Below the pieces are notes generated by a model. It did no database searches. It saw only the letters and a program-made list of their open reading frames with translations, and was not told where the DNA came from. A DNA stretch of 37,568 nucleotides, from positions 1 through 37,568 of the forward strand of contig JAHDGD010000028.1 of NCBI GenBank assembly GCA_020627825.1. Direction: 5' to 3'. This document shows positions 25,843 to 33,550 of the stretch, one piece after another (position 1 is the first letter of the stretch; every line of letters begins with the position of its first letter). The position numbers and the translations under genes are program-made. The stretch is from Saprospiraceae bacterium. Lineage in GTDB: Bacteria > Bacteroidota > Bacteroidia > Chitinophagales > Saprospiraceae.

Positions 25843-26622
25843 CTATGCGATACTTACTTCTTGAGTTTTTTTGTTAAGCATACGGGATAATATGGCACAT
25901 ATTAACACAATGATACATGCTATGATGACATAACTTAAAATAGGTTTATCATTCCAATGCCTAACAGCTATTGCAGTAAATGCCCATATACCTACTGCTG
26001 GTATTTCGTACCAAGATTTTTGCCACGTAACAAGCACCATAATCCCAGTAGCAATAGCTGACATGATATAAAACCAAGGAGTTTCTCCTATGAAACTTGA
26101 AAAACTTGTAGTGTTTAGATAAGCAGCATAATTAGCTACAATTGCAACTATGATCCAACCCAAATATAACCTCACAGGAAATTCTATTGTAATACGTATG
26201 AATCGATTTTTAGGCAGAACTGTGCGATCTACCGATAAGGCAGTAAAAATTAAGGCAATCAAGATTCCACTCATAACGATTGTAGATACTCCAGGAAGTA
26301 ATCCTAGCCATACTACAACCCAAACGCAATTCAATATATTAGCAACAATAAAGGAAGGTGTGATCTTTCGAATCATTTCATCATATTGCTGATCAAATGA
26401 GCATTTCAATACTTGAAATCCTTGAACTAAAAGAGCTAGAAATATAAGCCCCCAGATACTAAAGGCATAGCCTGCTGGTGTAAAAAGATTGATCAGCTCA
26501 TCACTAACTTTTCCTACTTCATTTCCTTGAAATCCGTATATAGTTGTGTAATAATTCCATGAAATGACTCCAATTACTGCAAGGAGATTAAATATCGCTA
26601 AAATCTTACTCATGTTTTGCAT
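25843..26622 (-). CDS. TspO/MBR-like multi-pass membrane protein
   Basis: The likely start is the ATG at 26622 (MQNMSKILAIFNLL), giving 259 aa. A longer reading from 26766 would include the terminator of the upstream SPOR gene and a poor N-terminus. About seven to eight hydrophobic segments are visible. Motifs such as FTPAGYAFSIWGLIFLAL and RLYLGWIIVAIVANYAAYL recall the larger TspO/MBR-related proteins (tryptophan-rich sensory protein superfamily), which bind tetrapyrroles or lipids; the assignment is moderate. AGGAATAAAA before the start is a plausible weak ribosome-binding site. Confidence 0.65.
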   Translation of the reverse strand: MQNMSKILAIFNLLAVIGVISWNYYTTIYGFQGNEVGKVSDELINLFTPAGYAFSIWGLIFLALLVQGFQVLKCSFDQQYDEMIRKITPSFIVANILNCVWVVVWLGLLPGVSTIVMSGILIALIFTALSVDRTVLPKNRFIRITIEFPVRLYLGWIIVAIVANYAAYLNTTSFSSFIGETPWFYIMSAIATGIMVLVTWQKSWYEIPAVGIWAFTAIAVRHWNDKPILSYVIIACIIVLICAILSRMLNKKTQEVSIA

Positions 26623-26670
26623 TTTTATTCCTGTTATACCATTTAGAACTGAGTATGAATAACAAAGTTT

Positions 26671-26715
26671 ATAATAATATAAAAAGCCCATCTCAACATT
26701 TGTGAAATGGGCTTT
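26671..26715 (-). terminator. Intrinsic terminator of the SPOR-domain gene
   Basis: Arms AAAGCCCAT (26683-26691) and ATGGGCTTT (26707-26715), with partial pairing inside. On the minus strand the stem is followed by TTTTTATATTATTAT. It starts 78 bp after the SPOR gene and lies upstream of the revised TspO-like start. Confidence 0.8.
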
Positions 26716-26792
26716 GTATTGAACATAAGTTAATAGGCTAGTAATGATGTTGTACTTATGCTGCAATTATTAATTGACATATAATATTTCAG

Positions 26793-27500
26793 CTATTTTT
26801 CCTTAAAAATAAAGGCATCACTTGCATATAATCTTCTAACTTTTCTTAACTGATTCGTTGAGTTTTCACATGGAATATAAACACCGATCCTTGTTAATCC
26901 TCTGAATGGAACTTCAAAAATGTCATATCCATCTTTATCTAGTCTTTCTTTTAATTTGCTTGTATTCCTTGATTCGTTAAATGCTCCTATCACAATTATG
27001 CAATATTGCGATACATCTGTCTCTTTCATTTCTACCTCAACAGGTGCTTCTTCAATATTTTCTTCTACTACTTTTACTTCATCATCTATTGTAGTTTCAA
27101 CCTTATTAAGAAGCGTATCTTCTTCTTGAATTGAAAATGTTTTTTGTGAAGGAGAATAAATTGTATCTGAAGTCCCTTGATCATCTGTTATATTTCTTTG
27201 CCTACTCGAATCGATTCCTATAATTTTATCATCATCATGGGAAACTTCATGAAGTTCTTGAATTGGTTCGTCACTTGATGTAACTTCATTCTTGCCTAGC
27301 TCCTCAGAAAAAGTTGTGTCTTCAACTTTTATGTACTCTTTTTCATTGATCACCAAACTAGATAAATCTTGGTGTTCAACGATTTCTTCTGAATCTAAAA
27401 AAGTGGATAGACCTCCCAAGACTTGGTATAATATGAACCCCAGTGCGAGCAATACTACAACAATCGCAATTGCTCTATCTGTCTTTTCTTTATTTGACAT
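26793..27500 (-). CDS. Membrane-anchored SPOR-domain protein
   Basis: A 235-aa single-pass protein. One hydrophobic helix at about 11-30 (IAIVVVLLALGFILYQVLGG), then a long acidic, low-complexity linker (about 35-165, rich in E, D, S and T), then a C-terminal SPOR domain (about 165-235; YCIIVIGAF, RLDKDGYDIFEVPFRGLTRIG, YASDAFIF). SPOR domains bind denuded glycan strands of septal peptidoglycan, so a role in division or cell-wall remodelling is likely, with the N-terminus in the cytoplasm. The gene is followed by its own terminator. Confidence 0.87.
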   Translation of the reverse strand: MSNKEKTDRAIAIVVVLLALGFILYQVLGGLSTFLDSEEIVEHQDLSSLVINEKEYIKVEDTTFSEELGKNEVTSSDEPIQELHEVSHDDDKIIGIDSSRQRNITDDQGTSDTIYSPSQKTFSIQEEDTLLNKVETTIDDEVKVVEENIEEAPVEVEMKETDVSQYCIIVIGAFNESRNTSKLKERLDKDGYDIFEVPFRGLTRIGVYIPCENSTNQLRKVRRLYASDAFIFKEK

Positions 27501-27531
27501 GAATTTAATATAAATCTTTATGAGTAGTGAA

Positions 27532-27550
27532 TTTGGGCTTTAAGCCCAAA
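27532..27550. repeat. Palindrome family member 5 (GGGCTTTAAGCCC core)
   Basis: TTT-GGGCTT-T-AAGCCC-AAA, 9-bp arms, the same core as the copy at 25785. Its right A-run (27548-27555) is also the T-tract of the neighbouring minus-strand terminator. Confidence 0.8.
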
Positions 27551-27583
27551 AAAAACAGGGAGGAGGAAAAACTAAAACCTCCC
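27548..27583 (-). terminator. Intrinsic terminator of the TM-helix protein gene
   Basis: On the minus strand GGGAGG pairs with CCTCCC (plus-strand 27578-27583 and 27558-27563), or GGAGG with CCTCC in a tighter fold, and is followed by TGTTTTTTTT. It lies 26 bp after the stop at 27609. Confidence 0.75.
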
Positions 27584-27608
27584 CCATGTAACTAAAAGTA
27601 AGGGTATT

Positions 27609-28790
27609 TTACTTCTTAATATTCTTAAAGAAATTTTTCATTTCTTCTCCAGCTGCTTCTCTTCCTCCTAATCCAAATGATAGGGCAAAGGCAACTGCTA
27701 CTGATCCTAAAGTTAAACCAAATGCAAGGTTAACAATACTCTCCGCTATTCCCATAGTGTGTAAACCAAATGCTAAGAAAATACCTAAAATCGCAAATCG
27801 AACAATTGGTACTAAATATCCATTTTTCTTCGAACCAGACATTGCTTTCTCAGCGATGTTCGAAATAAACACACCAGCCATCAATATGATAAGACCAAAG
27901 AAAATTCTTCCTGTAATGCCAAAGATATTCGTTAGTATTTCTTCAACTTGTTCTAATTCTAGCTTATCACATGCAGCGATAATACCTGTAAACATGATAA
28001 AGAATAAAGCTATATTTCCTAGTATAGATGATAATGATGTTGTTTCACCAATTACTGAATTTAATCCTATGCTTGTAGAAAATTTATCCAATCCTACATT
28101 CCTCAATAAGTCTGTCACAATATTTACAACATATCTTCCTATAATGAAAAATACAGCAAGTAAAATAGCAGCAGCAATAATTTTTGGAATAGAATTAAGT
28201 AAACCTCCTAACATTTCTGACGCTGGTTCAGAAATTACTTTCATATCAAGTTTATCTAACGCGATAATCAAAATAGGAATGAATACAATAATGAAAACAA
28301 CCTGCTTTAAGATCTTAGTCAGGTTAATTGAACCTGCACTTATGCCCATTCTTCTTCCAAAATTTTCAACTCCATCCGAAACAAAACTTGTCGCTTCTGA
28401 TAATATTGTCGCTATAATGTATCCTGCAAATCCTATAATTCCTGCACCAATAATATTCGGAATATAGCCTACAAAACCACTAAGCATCTCTTGCAATGAA
28501 TCAGTCACACTATCAACTCCAAGCATGTTAAGTGCAAATAATAATGCATATAATACAACGATGTAATATGCTAATTTCCCAACAAATTGATCAATTCGAA
28601 CACTTGTTGAAAATTTAGTAGCTAGTTTTTCATCTACAGTTGTTTTGCCTAGTAGGCGAATGACAAGCCGCTTGATGATACCAGCTATAATGAATCCTAA
28701 TATAATAACAACGATTGCTCCTAGCAATGTAGGCAGTCCTTGACCAAGACTAGATGTTAGGGAATCAAATAGGTTTTTAATGTACTCCAT
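27609..28790 (-). CDS. Conserved TM-helix protein (mechanosensitive-channel-related)
   Basis: A 393-aa integral membrane protein built from repeated pairs of hydrophobic helices with GxxxxG-like ends (LPTLLGAIVVIILGFIIAG; IPNIIGAGIIGFAGYIIA; IPKIIAAAILLAVFFIIGRYV; ILMAGVFISNIAEKA). This is the TM_helix (PF05552-type) repeat arrangement seen in CmpX and other MscS-related proteins. The MscS beta domain itself is not evident. The C-terminus (FALSFGLGGREAAGEEMKNFFK, split) is the family's usual ending. Probable role: small-conductance mechanosensitive or osmotic response. Confidence 0.85.
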   Translation of the reverse strand: MEYIKNLFDSLTSSLGQGLPTLLGAIVVIILGFIIAGIIKRLVIRLLGKTTVDEKLATKFSTSVRIDQFVGKLAYYIVVLYALLFALNMLGVDSVTDSLQEMLSGFVGYIPNIIGAGIIGFAGYIIATILSEATSFVSDGVENFGRRMGISAGSINLTKILKQVVFIIVFIPILIIALDKLDMKVISEPASEMLGGLLNSIPKIIAAAILLAVFFIIGRYVVNIVTDLLRNVGLDKFSTSIGLNSVIGETTSLSSILGNIALFFIMFTGIIAACDKLELEQVEEILTNIFGITGRIFFGLIILMAGVFISNIAEKAMSGSKKNGYLVPIVRFAILGIFLAFGLHTMGIAESIVNLAFGLTLGSVAVAFALSFGLGGREAAGEEMKNFFKNIKK

Positions 28791-28959
28791 TTTTTTGAAA
28801 TAAGTTTAATGACATAATAAAACCCTAAGACGCCGAGCAAAAATGAAAACCACATAAAATGTTAAGGATTTTCAAAAAAAAGTTAAGAAAACTAAAATAA
28901 ATCTTAAATGCTTATGAATAAATGTATCGTATGTAGATGTACTTCTTTAGAGCAGATAT

Positions 28960-29622
28960 TTACTCTTGAATGTACTTTTTAAAAAGAAATTTTAATTGTG
29001 ATTTTTTGACCTTATGAATTCCTTCGTAAAATTCAAGTGCAACCTCAAATCCATTTCTTTGAATGATATCAAATAATAGTTCTTTTTTACCATTGGAAAG
29101 ATACATGTCTTGATTTCCTATCGTGTAAAGCAATTTAATACGATCGAAGGATGTGTGACTTTTAGTGAAATCGATGTCTTCAGGAATCCATGTTGAATAG
29201 GCTAACAACACGTCAAGATCTGTCTTTTTTCGATGTAGCCACCGAAAAGCTGATGTCCCTCCTTGTGAAAATCCGAAAACGATCTTTTTACAATTCTTTG
29301 GCAATTTTTCAAGGTAACTAGAGTACAATGAATGGAGATAAGTTGAAAAGTCTTCTATTTCTGTTAATCGATCTTGTTTTGTCATCCATGTAGCTACAAC
29401 ATCCCCACTAAATCCTTTGAGATAAAAGCGCGAAAGCCCTTCTGGAGCAACTACAAAATGTGTTGAAGGATCAAAGTTTTCAAATTTGTAAAGCATTTGT
29501 TCACACAACATGTGCGAACCGTGCAATACAAACCAGAAATAAGATGTTTGATCTGAAAGTTGACCATAGGTACCATAGTGTGCTGTCTTTTCTACTTTGA
29601 GTGTATGTTTTTTTAATTGCAT
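28960..29622 (-). CDS. Alpha/beta hydrolase (phospholipase/carboxylesterase type)
   Basis: A 220-aa cytosolic serine esterase-like protein. The oxyanion-side strand FVLHGSHM is at 31-38, the nucleophile elbow GFSQGG at 117-122 (S119), the acid in GNQDMY (D172) and the histidine in EGIHKV (H203). Length and layout match the phospholipase/carboxylesterase (abhydrolase_2) group; the substrate is unknown. It follows the DUF3857 gene on the same strand after a 51-bp gap that contains a palindrome of the repeat family. Confidence 0.9.
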   Translation of the reverse strand: MQLKKHTLKVEKTAHYGTYGQLSDQTSYFWFVLHGSHMLCEQMLYKFENFDPSTHFVVAPEGLSRFYLKGFSGDVVATWMTKQDRLTEIEDFSTYLHSLYSSYLEKLPKNCKKIVFGFSQGGTSAFRWLHRKKTDLDVLLAYSTWIPEDIDFTKSHTSFDRIKLLYTIGNQDMYLSNGKKELLFDIIQRNGFEVALEFYEGIHKVKKSQLKFLFKKYIQE

Positions 29623-29635
29623 GTTCTATCCATTC

Positions 29636-29659
29636 TTTTTTGGGCTCGAGCCCAAAAAA
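29636..29659. repeat. Palindrome family member 6 (GGGCTCGAGCCC core)
   Basis: A perfect 24-bp palindrome with core GGGCTCGAGCCC at 29642-29653. The 28 bp 29633-29660 are identical to 5693-5720, 24 kb away. It lies between two co-directional minus-strand genes. Confidence 0.85.
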
Positions 29660-29673
29660 ATATGATATTATAA

Positions 29674-31632
29674 TTACTCACTTTTTTCGATTACCCAAAC
29701 GATTTTATTAAAATCTGCGGCAGCATTTAATACATTTTGATACGATTCAAATTTTTCCAATGGAAACAAAACCGTATTATAATATTCAATGTTTTCTATT
29801 GAGTAAGTATTATTTTCTACGGTATATGAACTTGTGAAAACGGCTTCTTCTTTATCATCCATGATTGTTTTAAAATCAAATGTAGCTGTTTCAGGATTCG
29901 ATACTTTATATCCATCAGGAAGAATGACCGTTAAAGTTCTGTAATAATAATGCGGATAATCAATTTCCACTGGCATCATTCGTTTCTCCGATTGATAGAT
30001 TTCCTGTTGTTTTCCAATTGTTTCACCTAGTTTAAAAAGATATTTATCGCCAGCTTTTTGGGTTAAATCTTTACCTTGAAATTCAAGATTTAGTATAAGA
30101 TTTTTCTTACCCATGTTTGCAACACCATTGTTAAGAACTTCTTTTTTGTCCATTTCGGCATCTGCCGAATAATTTTTCAGGATATCTTCAAGAATTTCTT
30201 CGTATCGATCTTCAGGAACTTGATCGACAATACCTTGTAAATGTGCACCTGAATATCCTCCGAAATTCATATGAGAAGTTACTTTGGGATTTGCTATGTC
30301 ACTAGTGAAATCAATGGTTATATTCATGGTATCTGTAGTCAACTGCATACTAGGCGCTTCAATAAACATAAGATCAGCTACTGGTAAAATGGTTCCTGAA
30401 TATTCTTTTTCTTTCAATCTTAAACCATGGTTGTGTGCGTGACCAGAATTGATGAGTGGAATTCTATAAGACTTATTACGTGGATCTAAAAACATATCTA
30501 GTTCCTTAAAATAAAGGAGGCCATAGGTTAGATTATTCGTTGTTTCAAACTCTGGATCGAAGTACATATCAAAACGATCTGTGGTAAAAACGAACTCAGC
30601 TGGAATATCGAATTTATCGAAAATAGATTTGTATAAAACCAACACATCTAGAACAGTTCCTTTTTTAGCTTTGATTAAGTCTGCTAAGGAATTGTTTTTA
30701 TCATAGTAATAGTCATTTATGATCGTAGTTTTTACCAAATGTTCTATTTCAAGCACATTGAGGTACATGTTGTCCGTAATATTTAAATCTTTAGTGAATT
30801 TATCGATCGCTTTAACATCTTTTTTCGGCAATTCAAAAACGAGATTACTGTAGGCATTTTTTGCGAAATTGTTGTAATTGTAAAAGTTCTTTGTTCCCTT
30901 ACTGTAATTTTCATGGAGCTTGTATCGAAAGTATTTCCTGTGCTTGCTGATATTTGCTAACTTCTCTTCTGTGTTGATAGGAAATATTAAGCTATCCGAA
31001 ACGTAGATTGATATTTTATCTTCATACCTATTTTCATCCACATGTGGTTCCATTAGCCCATTGTAAGATTTTGTTTTGAAACCAAGAAAATCAGGATGTA
31101 TCAATTCAAATTGCGATTGAATGATGGGAGCAGAGAATTGAAATGCAAATGAATTATCAGTTAAGTTTGGTGCTACCTGCTTAACATATAATTTTTCGAT
31201 CATTGCCCCTTTTTCTATTCCTTTGACCGCATAATAGGCATAGCTTCTCCCTGTCTCTGTGTCTGTTTCTTCATGGATGTCGTCATCATTAAGTTCTATA
31301 ACAGTCCCATCTGGTAGAATAACTCTGTTTTTATTTAATACAATCCTTTCGTTGGATCTAAAAGAGATGTACAAACGATTGTTTTTCTCTATTGCATCAT
31401 CTGAATTAACAAGCGTCTTTTCATGGACCATAACATATTCTTCAACACCTTCTGAACCACTAACAATTTCAACTTTTCGATTTTGAAACAGTATGATTTC
31501 GTCACTATCATTAAATTCTTCTGGTATTTCTATAGTCTCATCAGAAAAACTTACATCTTCGAATGGTGTGTATTGACTGAAAAGAAAAGTTCCGCACATA
31601 AGTGCTCCTATAAATAGTAGTGTCTTTTTCAT
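29674..31632 (-). CDS. Exported DUF3857/transglutaminase-like protein lacking catalytic residues
   Basis: A 652-aa exported protein with a signal peptide at 1-20 (FIGALMCGTFLFSQ). A DUF3857 domain spans about 50-215 (NRVILPDGTVIEL ... FQFSAPIIQSQFEL), followed by a transglutaminase-like core at about 295-390. At the position of the catalytic GDCKD the protein reads G325-T-V327-L-D329, so the cysteine is replaced by valine. The histidine position (about NNLTYGLLYF) also lacks His, while the LDP aspartate (D383) remains. It is therefore predicted to be inactive as a transglutaminase/protease and probably binding or structural. It starts 1 nt after the stop of its apparently active paralogue. 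Confidence 0.85.
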   Translation of the reverse strand: MKKTLLFIGALMCGTFLFSQYTPFEDVSFSDETIEIPEEFNDSDEIILFQNRKVEIVSGSEGVEEYVMVHEKTLVNSDDAIEKNNRLYISFRSNERIVLNKNRVILPDGTVIELNDDDIHEETDTETGRSYAYYAVKGIEKGAMIEKLYVKQVAPNLTDNSFAFQFSAPIIQSQFELIHPDFLGFKTKSYNGLMEPHVDENRYEDKISIYVSDSLIFPINTEEKLANISKHRKYFRYKLHENYSKGTKNFYNYNNFAKNAYSNLVFELPKKDVKAIDKFTKDLNITDNMYLNVLEIEHLVKTTIINDYYYDKNNSLADLIKAKKGTVLDVLVLYKSIFDKFDIPAEFVFTTDRFDMYFDPEFETTNNLTYGLLYFKELDMFLDPRNKSYRIPLINSGHAHNHGLRLKEKEYSGTILPVADLMFIEAPSMQLTTDTMNITIDFTSDIANPKVTSHMNFGGYSGAHLQGIVDQVPEDRYEEILEDILKNYSADAEMDKKEVLNNGVANMGKKNLILNLEFQGKDLTQKAGDKYLFKLGETIGKQQEIYQSEKRMMPVEIDYPHYYYRTLTVILPDGYKVSNPETATFDFKTIMDDKEEAVFTSSYTVENNTYSIENIEYYNTVLFPLEKFESYQNVLNAAADFNKIVWVIEKSE

Positions 31633-31633
31633 T

Positions 31634-33550
31634 TTATTGTTGTTTTATACTTAGTGTATTGTCCATGTATTCTTTGATAGAACGTATGGTATTATTCCAT
31701 TCTTCGAATTGTGAAGGTTCGATAAATATTGACTTCGACTCGAGAATATAATGTAATTGAATGGTTCTGCCATCCATTGAGTATGCAGCTTTAAATGACA
31801 ATAAATCATTATCTATATCCAAAGGTTCAGGTAATGAATTTATTGACTCTGTATCATTAATGGTATAGCGTGTTGTAACATCAATATGCTGAAGATGCGC
31901 AATCTCATATGGAAAAATCCGATCGTCTTCCATTTCATACAAGAGACTATGTTCTTTCATAAACATATTGATGAAATGTTCATCACCGACTTCAATAACG
32001 TAATTATCTAGATTAAAATCATAATGTAAAATGTATGGAAGATCTCTATTGTCAATATTTTCTTCTGTATAATCAGACAGTATGAATTTATTATTACCGA
32101 GAAGAACTCTTCTTTTTACATCATTAAATTTAGATGTTTTGTTTAGTGAACTCATTGTTGCTAACTGACGTGTCCTAGATAATCCATGGAATTCAAATGA
32201 ACCTGTTCCCTTAATCAAGCCGTTCTCTTCAGTGAAATCAACTTCAATTTTTCGTTTATTATCAATGGCATCTACAATGGGTACGGTAACAATTTTGAAC
32301 TCTTTGGGCGAAAGCCCTACTAAAGCTTCCTTTCCTTGAATGAAGCTGCTAGGATATGGGTAAGCTGTCCATTGATCTGTACCATCCAAGAATATATAAC
32401 TATCATCTTTTACATAGCATGCAATCATATGGTTATCTACCGCAGGTGTTGGTACTTCTTCATAAGTATAAGGTATATCCCGTGTCCCTATCCATGTTAG
32501 TTTTACATTGTCTATTCCAATGCTTTGACACAACGCCTGTGTGATACTTGACATATCTTTACAATCTCCGAATTTCCTTTCGCATACAAGATTTGCCTCT
32601 CTGGGAATAAAGCCCTCATATCCGTTCTCATATGCTATATACTTGATGTTATCCTTTACCCAGTAATATATTGCTTTTACTTTTTCTTCTTCAGTTTCAT
32701 GTGGAGCTGCAATTGTTTCTGCAATTGTTTGTAAATCTTTATTAATGTCTTTATTTAAATCTTTAACAAATGTTTGATAATATGCATACAACTTAGGTAC
32801 ATCCCCTAGGAATATTGGTTTTTCATCTAGTTCAGCATCGGTAATGAAGAGTGCAACATGAGGTTCTACATATAACATACCTGGACTATTGGGTTCCCAC
32901 TTGTATGGCGTTGAATTCTTTTTAACCCATTGATAAAGCGTTTTTTTCCCCTTCTTCGTTTTTTGAAATTCGATATCACCCGAATCATTAATTACTTTAT
33001 AACCTAGTTCTACTGAATTATCTACTTCAACTTCCAATTTAAGCTCTTCTGCTGCATATTGTCTTTTAAAAACGAATCGATGCAAAAGATTGGGATCCGT
33101 AAAAGTGGTTTCATATTGTAAGACTTTTCGAACCCCAGGTTCTAAACCAGAGTATGTGACTTCAATCTTCTTTACGTCATCAAAAAACACAGAACCACTG
33201 TTGTTGCTTGATTCGTTAAAGTTTTTCATCTTCACTTTCTTATTATCTTTTGTAATGATATACGCATTGTAATCCATAACAGGTGATAATTCAGAAGAGT
33301 AAAATTGATCTTTTTGATCTCTGACTCCTAGCTTATTTAAGACTAAAGATTCTTTATGCCTTTCTTGCGTTATAAGTAATCCATTTTTTGCTTTTTTTAT
33401 AACGTATTTCTCCACATCGGAAATCACAACTTCTGGCTGACCTTTATAGGCAGCTTTATAAGCTTCGAAACTTTTCGTTTCTTGAGCAATTGCCGGTACA
33501 ATTACTGTAAATAAAATAAATAGGATCAGGCTATTCCTCAGACGGAACAC
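31634..33550 (-). CDS. Exported DUF3857/transglutaminase-core protein with intact triad
   Basis: An exported protein of the same DUF3857/transglutaminase architecture as its downstream neighbour. The transglutaminase core has the Cys-His-Asp triad: FGDCKDMSSITQALC, DNHMIACYV and IFLDGTD. Start choice: GTG 33550 gives 638 aa with a compact signal peptide (MFRLRNSLILFILFTVIVP, then AIAQ) and a 20-bp overlap with the upstream gene. ATG 33592 gives a longer, less typical N-terminus and a 62-bp overlap; the frame is open to 33628. Such proteins in Bacteroidota are periplasmic or surface proteins of unknown substrate, with proteolytic or cross-linking activity possible. The palindromic 15-mer at 32303-32317 encodes GLSPK here. 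Confidence 0.85.
   Translation of the reverse strand: MFRLRNSLILFILFTVIVPAIAQETKSFEAYKAAYKGQPEVVISDVEKYVIKKAKNGLLITQERHKESLVLNKLGVRDQKDQFYSSELSPVMDYNAYIITKDNKKVKMKNFNESSNNSGSVFFDDVKKIEVTYSGLEPGVRKVLQYETTFTDPNLLHRFVFKRQYAAEELKLEVEVDNSVELGYKVINDSGDIEFQKTKKGKKTLYQWVKKNSTPYKWEPNSPGMLYVEPHVALFITDAELDEKPIFLGDVPKLYAYYQTFVKDLNKDINKDLQTIAETIAAPHETEEEKVKAIYYWVKDNIKYIAYENGYEGFIPREANLVCERKFGDCKDMSSITQALCQSIGIDNVKLTWIGTRDIPYTYEEVPTPAVDNHMIACYVKDDSYIFLDGTDQWTAYPYPSSFIQGKEALVGLSPKEFKIVTVPIVDAIDNKRKIEVDFTEENGLIKGTGSFEFHGLSRTRQLATMSSLNKTSKFNDVKRRVLLGNNKFILSDYTEENIDNRDLPYILHYDFNLDNYVIEVGDEHFINMFMKEHSLLYEMEDDRIFPYEIAHLQHIDVTTRYTINDTESINSLPEPLDIDNDLLSFKAAYSMDGRTIQLHYILESKSIFIEPSQFEEWNNTIRSIKEYMDNTLSIKQQ
32306..32317. 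repeat. Palindrome family member 7, inside the transglutaminase gene
   Basis: GGGC-GAAA-GCCC on the plus strand with TTT on the left only. In the gene's direction it is GGG CTT TCG CCC AAA (GLSPK), identical over 15 nt to the copy in the YkgJ-like gene. Confidence 0.65.

Noticed and set aside
27757-28467. 236-codon ORF opposite the TM-helix protein
   Set aside because: It is antisense to a gene with clear repeated membrane helices. The length comes from base composition, with no signal or domain pattern of its own.
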